11,486 nt of DNA from Bdellovibrionales bacterium (GCA_947457605.1 CANGWP010000065.1:1-11486); one strand, 5' to 3'; shown: positions 1 to 7,030, numbered from the stretch's first letter. Notes: generated by a model not told the origin, from the sequence alone. Numbers and translations are program-made.

Positions 1-622
1 AAGTAACCTCTCGCACCTGGCTGACTGTTCCCGGGGCGGACTCCACAAAGCCAGTGGAAAAGGTCTGGAGGGAATCCATGATGAGAAGCTCGGGCTTGAG
101 TTCTTTTACCATGAGCAGAGCCTTCTCAAACTGCGTCTCAGCCGCGAGATAAATCTTATCCTCATTTTTGATCTTGAGCCGGCGAGCCCGGGTTTGGATT
201 TGCTCAATGGATTCCTCGCCAGAAACGTAAAGCACTCTCTGAAGTCCTGCGTGTTCGGTGAGCCCCTGCGCAACCTGAAGAAGAAGAGTGCTTTTTCCAA
301 TCCCCGGATCACCCCCGATCAATACGAAACCATCTCGCACCATTCCGCCTCCCAGAACACGATCGAGTTCCGGGGAGCCTGTGGAATGACGATTTCGGAT
401 CCGTGAGCCATCTGCACCAAGATTGTCTCCGAGTTTTACGAAGGAACCCGGAGAGGCGGGGCCCGAAAAGGTCTCACGCACTGCAGAGATTGAAGAATCT
501 TTTGATACGGTGGTGGTTTCTTCAACGAAGGAGTTCCAGGAGTCGCATTCGGGGCATTTTCCAAGCCATTTTGGGTTCGTGTGGCCGCAACTCTGACAAG
601 TGTACCGTGTTTTGGTTTTCAT
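1..622 (-). CDS. radA: DNA repair protein RadA, N-terminal part (runs off the left edge)
   Basis: The first 207 codons of RadA (also called Sms), a RecA-like ATPase that acts in recombinational repair and branch migration of recombination intermediates. The reading frame is open to the window edge. A C4 zinc finger is visible at Cys9, Cys12, Cys23 and Cys26 (TCQSCG, then GKCPEC), the classic RadA start. The Walker A loop GGDPGIGKST covers residues 103-112, the SGEES segment residues 134-138, and the Walker B strand LLIMDS ends near Asp183. The RadA-specific KNRFG motif and the Lon-protease-like C-terminal domain would lie outside the window. The ATG at 622 is chosen because it sits a few residues before the zinc finger, as is usual; no good Shine-Dalgarno precedes it. 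The start codon is 15 bp from that of the divergent gene at 638, so its promoter probably lies inside that gene. The family call is very secure. Confidence 0.97.
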   Translation of the reverse strand, partial: MKTKTRYTCQSCGHTNPKWLGKCPECDSWNSFVEETTTVSKDSSISAVRETFSGPASPGSFVKLGDNLGADGSRIRNRHSTGSPELDRVLGGGMVRDGFVLIGGDPGIGKSTLLLQVAQGLTEHAGLQRVLYVSGEESIEQIQTRARRLKIKNEDKIYLAAETQFEKALLMVKELKPELLIMDSLQTFSTGFVESAPGTVSQVREVT

Positions 623-624
623 GC

Positions 625-630
625 TAAACT
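625..630 (+). promoter_or_regulatory. candidate -10 hexamer for the 638 gene
   Basis: TAAACT matches 4 of 6 positions of a sigma70 -10 box and ends 7 bp before the ATG at 638. If used, transcription would begin at or next to the start codon, giving a leaderless message. No -35 element is present at a normal spacing. The GAAGG at 632-636 is only 1 nt from the ATG, too close to work well as a ribosome binding site. This is a weak candidate. Confidence 0.2.
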
Positions 631-637
631 CGAAGGT

Positions 638-1030
638 ATGCCAAAGGACGACGAAAGACGCAAAAGCTTTTGGGATGACAAAGAAGTAACCGACACGGGG
701 ATTCTTCGTCGTCCCACGAAGGGGCAGCCTGAGAGGCCGGGGGGGCAGTCATCATTCCCTGCGGCTGATTCCGCGGAAATTGACAAAAAGATCCACGAAG
801 CCCGTGTTTTGATGGAACAAACGCATCAGCTCTATCAACTCTATTTTAATGGGGTCGAGCGGAGAACGCCCCTTGAAAAGGTCAAGATTCTCGAAGGAAA
901 AATTCAGGATTTGCAAAAAATTTCAGTGAATCTTACGGCCGCGCGCTTCAAGATTTCCCAGTTTCTTACTCAATACACCCAGATGAAAGAGCTCTGGGAG
1001 CGAAAGCTACGAGAGCGGGAGCGAAAGTAA
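638..1030 (+). CDS. hypothetical 130-residue charged helical protein, MXAN_5187 C-terminal-like
   Basis: A small, highly charged protein of unknown function with no signal peptide or membrane segment. Residues 1-25 are charged. Residues 26-45 are a Pro/Gly/Ser linker. Residues 46-130 look helical and end in a basic run (ERKLRERERK). The block at 65-125 has a distinctive pattern, LYQLYFNGVERRTPLE followed by NLTAARFK and WERKLRE. From memory it resembles a deltaproteobacterial domain typified by the C-terminal region of Myxococcus MXAN_5187, but I cannot confirm this without a profile search. A GTG at 581 in the same frame would add 19 residues and overlap radA by 42 bp; the ATG at 638 is preferred because it avoids that overlap. 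The gene is head to head with radA (15 bp) and tail to tail with ligA (10 bp), so it appears to be its own transcription unit. The absence of any competing long frame over 638-1006 supports it being real. Confidence 0.75.
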   Translation: MPKDDERRKSFWDDKEVTDTGILRRPTKGQPERPGGQSSFPAADSAEIDKKIHEARVLMEQTHQLYQLYFNGVERRTPLEKVKILEGKIQDLQKISVNLTAARFKISQFLTQYTQMKELWERKLRERERK

Positions 1031-1040
1031 TCGAGTTCTG

Positions 1041-3062
1041 TCAGTGGCCGCGAAGCAGCTCTTGAAAGCCTGCTTCATCAATGATGGGAACTCCCAGACT
1101 TCTGGCTTTCTCGAGCTTGCTCCCAGCCTCTGCGCCTGCCAGGACAAAACTTGTCTTTTTTGAAACAGAGCCCGAAACTTTCCCGCCGTGGTCCTCGATG
1201 ATTTTTTCAGCATCGGATCTTCCCAGGTTGGGAAGAGTGCCGGTCAGGACAAAAATCTTTCCCTCAAAAATTTGAGCCTTGCCTGAAGCCTTGGGCTCGA
1301 TAGGTTGGATTTTGGACAGAAGAGTCTCGAGTTCATCCAGATGCTCATGGTTCGAGAAAAAGGAGAGAATCGAAGTCGCCATTTCATCCCCGATGCCATC
1401 CACCTCGAGGAGGTCTTCCCGGGTGGCCTGGCTCAGATTGAGAATGGACTTGAATCGAATGGCGAGGAGTTTGGCAGTGGCTTCGCCGACATGCCGGACG
1501 CCAAGCCCGAAAATCAGTCGATAGAGTTCAGGAGAGCGGGCGGCGTCAATCGCATTCAGGATTTTTCGCACAGATTTGTCGGCAAAGCCCTCGAGTGAAA
1601 TCAAATCGTCATAATGGAGATCAAAAAGGTCATGGAGACGCTTTACAAGACCCTCATCCACCCATTGATCCACAATTTTATCGCCAAGGCCTTCGATGTT
1701 GAGGGCGTCTTTTTGGACAAAATGTTTGATCCGCTCCTTTAGCTTTGCGATGCAGTTACGGCCGGAACATCGGGAAACCGCTTCGCCCTCTCCTCGGACC
1801 ACTGTGGCTCCGCATACCGGGCAAAGATCCGGAATCCGGAAGCGGCGCTCGTCGCCGCGGCGCTTTTCCTTCAGGACTTCAACCACCTCGGGGATCACGT
1901 CCCCAGCCCTTTGAATCACGACATGATCGCCAATTCGAATGTCCTTCCGGTCGATTTCATCCTGATTGTGAAGTGTGGCCCGCTTCACCATCACTCCGGA
2001 TACATTGACGGGACTTACGATTGCGACCGGTGTAAGGGCCCCCGTTCTGCCTACTTGAACCTGGATGTCCTCGATCAAGGTAATGGATTTTTTTGGAGGG
2101 AATTTGAATGCGATCATTCCCCGGGGAGACCTGGCGATGAAGCCGGCCGTTTGCTGTTCGGAGAAGGAGTTCAACTTCACTACTACGCCATCAATTTCAT
2201 AGGGAAGGGAATCCCGAATGCCTTCGATTTCCCGATAGAATTCAAGCATCGACTTTGCACCCTTGCAGATTCGCTTCTGGGTGCCGACGGGGAAGCCCCA
2301 TTCGGAAAGGAGCTCTTCGTACTGGGAAATGGTCTTCGGCAAGGTGAACCCGATGACTTCTCCAACCCCGTAGAAAAATCCGGTCAGAGGGCGGGAAGCC
2401 GTGATTTTTGAATCGAGTTGGCGCAGACTTCCGGCGGCCGCATTTCTCGGGTTTGCAAAAGTTTTTTCGCCTCGATCAGACTGGTCGCGATTGAGGTCGA
2501 GAAAGGCTTTGACTGGCAAAACGATTTCGCCTCGAATCTCGATTTTTTCGGGAGGAGTTTCGGTTTTGAGCTTCAAGGGAATGGAGCGGATCGTTTTGAT
2601 GTTATCGGTAACGTCTTCGCCCGTTTCACCGTCTCCCCGGGTTGCGGCCCGGGCAAGCAAACCGTTTTCGTAGGTCAGGTTGATGGAAAGCCCGTCGAAT
2701 TTCAGTTCAGCGAAATATTCGAACTCCTTTTCGGCTGGAGCCTCAAGAAATCGGTGCAGGCGTTCATCAAAGGCAAACCATTCTTCTTCATTCAGGGCAT
2801 TCGCCAGGGAAAGCATGGGGACGCCGTGCTTGGATTTTTGGAATTGTTCAAGCGCTTTGCCTCCGACTCGTTTTGTCGGAGAGTGCAGTGAAGCAAGGTC
2901 GGGGTATTCTTCCTCGAGCTTTTGAAGCTTTCGAAAAAGAGCATCGTATTCCGCATCCGTAATGACGGGTTGATCGAGCTCATAGTAGGCGCGATCGTGC
3001 TTTTCGATCTCAAGCGCAAGGCGCTTCATTTCTTCCTGAATGGATTTTGAACTGCCTGACAT
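1041..3062 (-). CDS. ligA: NAD-dependent DNA ligase LigA
   Basis: Seals nicks in duplex DNA using NAD+ as the adenylate donor, in Okazaki fragment joining and excision repair. The protein has 673 residues, a normal full length. Domain Ia, which binds NMN, spans about residues 1-60. The adenylation domain carries the catalytic Lys121 in ELKFDG, with TRGDGETGED at 142-150 and YEIDGVVVK at 288-296. The OB fold follows, then a C4 zinc finger (Cys414, Cys417, Cys432, Cys437), helix-hairpin-helix repeats (for example LNIEGLGDKIV and VDGIGDE), and a C-terminal BRCT domain from about 597. The frame is open further upstream to 3311, but the ATG at 3062 gives the normal N-terminus; the extra codons overlap the preceding gene and do not look like ligase. 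That gene stops only 2 bp before this ATG (TGA-CC-ATG) and there is no clear Shine-Dalgarno, so translation is probably coupled to it. Confidence 0.98.
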   Translation of the reverse strand: MSGSSKSIQEEMKRLALEIEKHDRAYYELDQPVITDAEYDALFRKLQKLEEEYPDLASLHSPTKRVGGKALEQFQKSKHGVPMLSLANALNEEEWFAFDERLHRFLEAPAEKEFEYFAELKFDGLSINLTYENGLLARAATRGDGETGEDVTDNIKTIRSIPLKLKTETPPEKIEIRGEIVLPVKAFLDLNRDQSDRGEKTFANPRNAAAGSLRQLDSKITASRPLTGFFYGVGEVIGFTLPKTISQYEELLSEWGFPVGTQKRICKGAKSMLEFYREIEGIRDSLPYEIDGVVVKLNSFSEQQTAGFIARSPRGMIAFKFPPKKSITLIEDIQVQVGRTGALTPVAIVSPVNVSGVMVKRATLHNQDEIDRKDIRIGDHVVIQRAGDVIPEVVEVLKEKRRGDERRFRIPDLCPVCGATVVRGEGEAVSRCSGRNCIAKLKERIKHFVQKDALNIEGLGDKIVDQWVDEGLVKRLHDLFDLHYDDLISLEGFADKSVRKILNAIDAARSPELYRLIFGLGVRHVGEATAKLLAIRFKSILNLSQATREDLLEVDGIGDEMATSILSFFSNHEHLDELETLLSKIQPIEPKASGKAQIFEGKIFVLTGTLPNLGRSDAEKIIEDHGGKVSGSVSKKTSFVLAGAEAGSKLEKARSLGVPIIDEAGFQELLRGH

Positions 3063-3064
3063 GG

Positions 3065-4594
3065 TCAGAAGTAATACATGATTGAGGGAGAGACGGAAAA
3101 CAGTTTTTGTGTGATGGACTCCCCGTTCGGGAAGGCTAGATTCTCGGAATGTAGCATGATCTGGGTGCGAAGGGTGAGCCGATCGCTCCAACGATAAAGA
3201 ATGCTTCCTCGAAGAGTCAGATCCGAAGTCGGACTTGCGTCTCCAAATCCGAGATCCACCGCAGTTCCGCTTCTCACTACGCCCAAGTCCATCCCGAGTT
3301 GGGCCGACCAATTTCTAAGGACCGGAAACTCACCACCAACCCCAAGGATCACGCTTCCAAGACTCGTGTTTGACACAAAATCGCTAAGATTCGTTGCAAA
3401 GGAAGTCTGGTTGTATCGATAGCCAAGATGAATCCATGCGATGGGATCAAATACAGACTTCATCGGCACAAGCGAATATCCGACGGCAAGGCGGAAATGG
3501 GTTTCTGTTCCGTTGTAGCTGTTGGACTGGGCAACGCCCGTGCTCAGGTTGGTCGGAGTGTAATTGAATATTGCTCCACCCAGAGTGGCCTGCGTCAGGT
3601 ACCGTGAGTTAAGCCAGATCTGGGAGTCGAGTTCGAAATTGCCAAGCAATCCGCTCCCTCCGCGCCCGGCTGTCGTGGTGGAGGAGGTCCCGACTTCGCG
3701 CGAATAAGTACCGGCCCCAAGATTTCCTGCGATCCAACCCGATTTTGGAAGTTCCGGGCCTGAGGATTGTGTGCGTTCCTTTTTCTCAACAGGGGCTGCG
3801 AGGATCTCGCGGATCTTTTGGTCCCGAACGACATTCATGTTCGGTTCGGTTTCAATCACCTTTGCGAAACTCAAGGTGGGTTCCACTTGTTCCACCTGTG
3901 CGCGTCCCACGGGCTGCCAGCGCCATTCTTCAACGGTGTGAAGAAGAGGATGCCGCTTGACGCTTTGAAGGGTGTAGATGGTGACCAGTTGTCCCGGTTT
4001 GATCCCGACATTGTTTCCGAGGCTGATCGTGATGGAGCGGTCTTCCACTCCCGTAACAGATCCAAGGAAGGGAAGTTTTGATACCAGTTCTTCCAATCCC
4101 TTGGAGATCGCCAAAGAGAGTCCCTCGCCTCGAACCCCTGATTCCCTTCCTTCGTCGAGATAGCGGAAATCCACTCGCGCGACCACGTCCCCCTTCGGCG
4201 CATAAACCCACTCGATTTCAAAATGATAGGAATCGCCCTCTTTCGTCACGCGACTTCGAAGAAGGTCCTCTACCTGGTATTTTCGGGAAATTTTTTTCAG
4301 AATCTCGGTTTGTTGAACAAGTTCGGGGTATTTCGCCGTGGACTTGCCGAGAATTTCGCTGAGACCTTTGAGGGGCTTTACCAAAAAACGCCCCTGGGAG
4401 CTGAAGTAGCGTCCGAATTGTTCCTCGAGATAGTCCGAGAAAACTCCATCCATGTTGTCGGAGGGCTTGAGCCAGGCAAGAGAGTCGAGTTGATAAATGC
4501 GGTCATTCTCGGGACTCGCGATTGCGGAGGGAGAAATGCTTGCAAACAGAAAAGAGAGAAATGCGAAATTTATTTTTTGGAAAGTTGAGCCCAT
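3065..4594 (-). CDS. exported outer-membrane beta-barrel protein with an N-terminal periplasmic domain
   Basis: A 509-residue protein of unknown function, predicted to be in the outer membrane. Residues 1-26 form a signal peptide with a hydrophobic core and an AIA cleavage motif at 24-26. Residues 30-175 look like a soluble mixed alpha/beta domain, reminiscent of the CsgG/TolB-N/LpoB-like folds found in cell-envelope proteins. Residues 176-207 (GSVTGVEDRSITISLG, then GIKPGQLVTIY) resemble the small beta domain seen at the C-terminus of FlgT-type proteins. Residues 260-285 are a charged linker. From about 286 to 509 there are alternating amphipathic strands rich in Gly, Tyr and Ser, ending in MYYF; a C-terminal aromatic is the usual signal for outer-membrane assembly. 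The ATG at 4594 is chosen for its GAGGA ribosome binding site. The gene overlaps the preceding HTH gene by 25 bp and precedes ligA by 2 bp. The domain assignments are inference from pattern. Confidence 0.85.
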   Translation of the reverse strand: MGSTFQKINFAFLSFLFASISPSAIASPENDRIYQLDSLAWLKPSDNMDGVFSDYLEEQFGRYFSSQGRFLVKPLKGLSEILGKSTAKYPELVQQTEILKKISRKYQVEDLLRSRVTKEGDSYHFEIEWVYAPKGDVVARVDFRYLDEGRESGVRGEGLSLAISKGLEELVSKLPFLGSVTGVEDRSITISLGNNVGIKPGQLVTIYTLQSVKRHPLLHTVEEWRWQPVGRAQVEQVEPTLSFAKVIETEPNMNVVRDQKIREILAAPVEKKERTQSSGPELPKSGWIAGNLGAGTYSREVGTSSTTTAGRGGSGLLGNFELDSQIWLNSRYLTQATLGGAIFNYTPTNLSTGVAQSNSYNGTETHFRLAVGYSLVPMKSVFDPIAWIHLGYRYNQTSFATNLSDFVSNTSLGSVILGVGGEFPVLRNWSAQLGMDLGVVRSGTAVDLGFGDASPTSDLTLRGSILYRWSDRLTLRTQIMLHSENLAFPNGESITQKLFSVSPSIMYYF

Positions 4595-4902
4595 TTTTCC
4601 TCGTAAAAGGCGACCAGAGTCTTCAGTTCTGCAATTTCTTCGTTCGCCGCGTTCAGGGCTTGCTCAATATTCTTTACCCGCGCGTCCATGTCTTCCGAGG
4701 AGTTCGGCAAATTCAAGCGGGGATCATGATTGCGAGGTGCGGTGAATGTACCGTCGTCCAGCACAAGGTAGCGACCTTCCAGCAATTTCCAGGGAATCTT
4801 GTTGGACTTGATGTACCGTCGCAAGGTGGAAAGGCTGATTCCCTTTTTGACTGAAAACTCCACCAGTGGAATCCAATTTTCGCCGTCCATATCGCCTGCC
4901 AT
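4570..4902 (-). CDS. small MerR-like helix-turn-helix protein with a C-terminal coiled coil
   Basis: A 110-residue probable DNA-binding protein. Residues 10-50 contain a helix-turn-helix of the MerR/excisionase type (GISLSTLRRYIKSNKIP followed by a wing-like WKLLEGRYLVLDDG). Residues 51-70 form a polar linker. Residues 72-108 are a heptad-like helix (MDARVKNIEQALNAANEEI and onward) likely to dimerise. There is no ligand-binding domain, so it may be a simple repressor or a nucleoid-associated factor. It starts the minus-strand cluster that continues with the beta-barrel gene (25-bp overlap) and ligA, and it is divergent from the patatin gene across 63 bp. A second ATG at codon 5 (4890) is possible; neither start has a good Shine-Dalgarno. 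A candidate promoter and an inverted repeat lie directly upstream, consistent with autoregulation, though nothing in the sequence proves it. Confidence 0.8.
   Translation of the reverse strand: MAGDMDGENWIPLVEFSVKKGISLSTLRRYIKSNKIPWKLLEGRYLVLDDGTFTAPRNHDPRLNLPNSSEDMDARVKNIEQALNAANEEIAELKTLVAFYEEKWAQLSKK
4598..4602 (-). promoter_or_regulatory. ribosome binding site of the beta-barrel gene
   Basis: GAGGA on the minus strand, 3 nt before the ATG at 4594 and inside the coding region of the preceding HTH gene. It fixes the beta-barrel gene start and supports translation of both genes from one message. Confidence 0.55.
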
Positions 4903-4908
4903 CCCATC

Positions 4909-4936
4909 ATTCTATTTCCCTAAGCGGAAAATTCAA
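4909..4936 (-). promoter_or_regulatory. candidate sigma70-type promoter of the HTH/beta-barrel/ligA cluster
   Basis: On the minus strand a TTGAAT (4936-4931, 4 of 6 matches to the -35 consensus) is followed after 16 bp by TAGAAT (4914-4909, 5 of 6 matches to the -10). The predicted start of transcription falls at or beside the ATG at 4902, which would give a leaderless or near-leaderless message. This is pattern matching only. Confidence 0.35.
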
Positions 4937-4947
4937 GTACTCTTAGG
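4919..4947. promoter_or_regulatory. inverted repeat CCTAAG / CTTAGG, candidate operator
   Basis: CCTAAG at 4919-4924 and its exact reverse complement CTTAGG at 4942-4947 are separated by 17 bp, so the arms are 23 bp apart, about two helical turns. The left arm lies in the spacer of the candidate promoter for the HTH gene and the right arm lies upstream of its -35. A dimeric regulator could bind here, the obvious candidate being the adjacent HTH protein. A 6-bp repeat in a 63-bp gap can also arise by chance. Confidence 0.3.
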
Positions 4948-4949
4948 CC

Positions 4950-4955
4950 GGAGGG
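4950..4955 (+). promoter_or_regulatory. ribosome binding site of the patatin gene
   Basis: GGAGGG lies 10 nt before the ATG at 4966. The motif is strong but the spacing is slightly long. The nearer GTG at 4955 is not in frame, so the ATG at 4966 remains the best start. Confidence 0.5.
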
Positions 4956-4965
4956 TGACAATTTC

Positions 4966-6204
4966 ATGGTGACCACGCCAAAAATCAGGATAAACCGGAA
5001 GAAAAAGGTAGCATTTGTTCTATCTGGGGGTGGTACCAAGGCTGCGGCATTTCATATCGGGGTGGCCTACGCGCTTCGGGAGCATGGTTTTGAGTTCTAT
5101 CAGGGGCTTAAAACCGATCAGAACCGGATCGAGCCTCACTCCAAAATGGTGCAAACCTACGTGGGCTCAAGCGGCGGGTCCTTTATTGCCACTGTTCTTG
5201 CTGCCGGATACAGCCTCGAAAACATTTCAGCCTCTTTTTTGAATCAGATTCCAACTGAAAACTCCCAGTTTTTTCCGCGAGCTCTCCCTCGCTTGCAATA
5301 TTCCAAGATGTTTAAATTGCGTGCCGAAATCGCAAAAGAACAGGTGAATCAATTCCAGACCGTGAAAAATATCGCAAGCTCACTCATCGACGGGAATTTC
5401 CCCAGTCTTTTGCAGTTGAAGTGGTTGAAAATGAGCGGCCTTTTTTCGACCGCGGGACTTGAGCAGTTCATGCGCGAGGAGGTGCTGCCGTCGAATCGTT
5501 TCGAAGACTATCGCCCGGAGCTTTTTATCGTCAGCACAAAACTCAACGATTCCCAAAAAGTGGTTTTTGGAAAAAGCGCTTATTCGCCGCCGCCCCATGA
5601 CCCCCGTTGCGAGTATCAGACCCACGTCAGGATCTCGGATTCCATTGCAGCAAGCGCCAGTCTCCCGGTGATCTTTGCTCCCTACCAGATTCCGGATCAT
5701 TCAGGCCGGACTCATTATTATATCGACGGTGAAATCCGCGAGACCTTGTCCACCCATGTGGCGGTCGATTCGGGTGCCGATCTGGTATTTACGAGTTACA
5801 CCCATCAGCCCTACCGATTTGTAAAAGAGGTGGGCTCGCTTACGGCGCTTGGTTTGCCGGCGATCGTGGTGCAATCGATCTACATTCTGATCGAACAAAA
5901 GATCAACTCAACCTACGAGTCCTACCGCTCCAAAAAGGCCGCGATGAACGAGGTGTATCGTTATTGCAAGGATTCAGGCTCAGGCCTTACCCGCGAACAG
6001 GCTGACCGGATCATGGAAATCCTCGAGAAGGAACTGCACCAGGATCGCGATCTTGATATCATTCCGATCCATCCTAATTCCTCGGATACGCGCACGTTTC
6101 TGGGAGAGCATTTTTCGCTCAATCCCCGAAGGCTCACGGAGATTGTAAAGGCGGGATACAAGGCAGGAATGAGTGCGCTTTCCAAATATGAATTTGAAGA
6201 GTGA
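4966..6204 (+). CDS. patatin-like phospholipase/acyl hydrolase
   Basis: A 412-residue member of the patatin family, which hydrolyses acyl esters of phospholipids or neutral lipids with a Ser-Asp dyad. The oxyanion-hole loop SGGGTKAA is at residues 20-27. The nucleophile elbow GSSGG is at 67-71 with Ser69 as the predicted nucleophile. The conserved SASLPVIFAPY block lies at 230-240, and the predicted catalytic Asp254 is in YYIDGE. The family usually has DGG or DGA at this point; the Glu is a variation but the Asp is kept. Residues 292-310 are hydrophobic and may contact membrane. There is no signal peptide, so the protein is cytoplasmic or exported by another route. The C-terminal 100 residues are a helical extension. 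The gene is followed 10 bp later by a lipid hydroxylase gene, suggesting a shared job in lipid remodelling or turnover. Substrate cannot be read from sequence. Confidence 0.92.
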   Translation: MVTTPKIRINRKKKVAFVLSGGGTKAAAFHIGVAYALREHGFEFYQGLKTDQNRIEPHSKMVQTYVGSSGGSFIATVLAAGYSLENISASFLNQIPTENSQFFPRALPRLQYSKMFKLRAEIAKEQVNQFQTVKNIASSLIDGNFPSLLQLKWLKMSGLFSTAGLEQFMREEVLPSNRFEDYRPELFIVSTKLNDSQKVVFGKSAYSPPPHDPRCEYQTHVRISDSIAASASLPVIFAPYQIPDHSGRTHYYIDGEIRETLSTHVAVDSGADLVFTSYTHQPYRFVKEVGSLTALGLPAIVVQSIYILIEQKINSTYESYRSKKAAMNEVYRYCKDSGSGLTREQADRIMEILEKELHQDRDLDIIPIHPNSSDTRTFLGEHFSLNPRRLTEIVKAGYKAGMSALSKYEFEE

Positions 6205-6207
6205 GGA
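6203..6207 (+). promoter_or_regulatory. ribosome binding site of the hydroxylase gene
   Basis: GAGGA overlaps the patatin stop codon and sits 7 nt before the ATG at 6215. It fixes the start and indicates co-translation of the two genes from one message. Confidence 0.7.
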
Positions 6208-6214
6208 AACCTGA

Positions 6215-7030
6215 ATGAATCCAGCACAAGATTCGCCCTTTCTGTTCGGACTCATTTCATCGTTTGCGATCGCCATCCGCTACTTTCTGGTTGCGGGCGC
6301 CGCCTATTTTGTTTTCTGGATTCAAGGAAATTCGAAGTTTGGTGAGCGAAAGATCCAGCCTGGAAAAATGCCCCGAAAAGGGGTGATGAAGCGTGAAATC
6401 CTTTGGAGTGTGGGTTCGTCATTTGTATTCGGATTTTCAGGGATCTGGGCGTTCAAAAACTGGTTTGCGCTTGCGCCGGGGTGGAGTCTTGAGTTCTCGG
6501 TTTCAGGCTTTTTTCGAGGGGTTCTCACCTTCGGAGTCCTCGCTTTTTTGCACGACACCTACTTTTATTGGATGCACAGGATGGTTCATCATCCGAAGCT
6601 ATTTCGGATGATTCATCGGGTTCATCATGAGTCCGTCACGCCAAGTCCCTGGGCTGCATTTTCCTTTCATCCGCTAGAGGCGATCCTTGAGGCCCTGATC
6701 CTGCCGGTTTTGTTGCTGTTTGTTCCGGTCACTCCTGTGGTTTTGATTTGTTTCCTGGTTTGGATGACCATTCTTGGAGTGATCAATCATCTCGGATACG
6801 ATCCGTATTTTAGGGGATTTGATCAACATCCGGTATTCAAGTGGATGATCTCCGCCCGAAATCACGATTATCACCACACCCATCCGGACGTGAATTTCGG
6901 ACTGTATTTCACCTGCTGGGATCGCTGGATGGGAACCCAGTGGAAAAAATCTTTGGCAGTTCGCGCCGATTCCAAATCTAGCGTTTCAGATGAGTCCGCA
7001 GAAATCCTAGAGTTTCCTTTGCCGCATTAG
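6215..7030 (+). CDS. membrane di-iron fatty-acid hydroxylase / sterol desaturase family protein
   Basis: A 271-residue integral membrane protein of the fatty-acid hydroxylase superfamily (PF04116 type), which uses a di-iron centre and O2 to hydroxylate or desaturate lipid chains. The histidine boxes are clear: H113 and H121 with H125-H126 in HDTYFYWMHRMVHH; H134, H137 and H138 in HRVHHES; H192 in NHLGY; and H217, H220, H221 and H223 in NHDYHHTH. The family signature WDRWMGT follows at 235-241, and PSPWAAFSFHPLEA at 143-156 is also typical. Hydrophobic spans lie near 11-36, 64-82, 98-115 and 157-190. The last 30 residues form a hydrophilic tail, and the final 17 codons overlap the 3' end of the convergent lysR gene. 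The gene is probably transcribed with the upstream patatin gene. Known relatives act on fatty acids, sterols, ether lipids or sphingolipids; the substrate here is unknown. Confidence 0.93.
   Translation: MNPAQDSPFLFGLISSFAIAIRYFLVAGAAYFVFWIQGNSKFGERKIQPGKMPRKGVMKREILWSVGSSFVFGFSGIWAFKNWFALAPGWSLEFSVSGFFRGVLTFGVLAFLHDTYFYWMHRMVHHPKLFRMIHRVHHESVTPSPWAAFSFHPLEAILEALILPVLLLFVPVTPVVLICFLVWMTILGVINHLGYDPYFRGFDQHPVFKWMISARNHDYHHTHPDVNFGLYFTCWDRWMGTQWKKSLAVRADSKSSVSDESAEILEFPLPH

Noticed and set aside
581..637. GTG start at 581 for the 130-residue protein
   Set aside because: It would overlap the start of radA by 42 bp and has no ribosome binding site; the ATG at 638 is simpler.
1031..1040. Terminator between the 130-residue gene and ligA
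   Set aside because: Only 10 bp separate the stops and no GC-rich stem followed by a T run is visible.
1911..2411. Open plus-strand frame of 166 codons
   Set aside because: It lies wholly inside ligA on the opposite strand, where the ligase reading is unambiguous. The translation has no recognisable features.
2418..2891. Open plus-strand frame of 157 codons
   Set aside because: Antisense to the adenylation domain of ligA; a by-product of its codon pattern.
3063..3311. Longer ligA frame starting at 3311
   Set aside because: The extra 83 codons overlap the barrel-coding gene and look unlike any ligase N-terminus; the ATG at 3062 gives the standard length.
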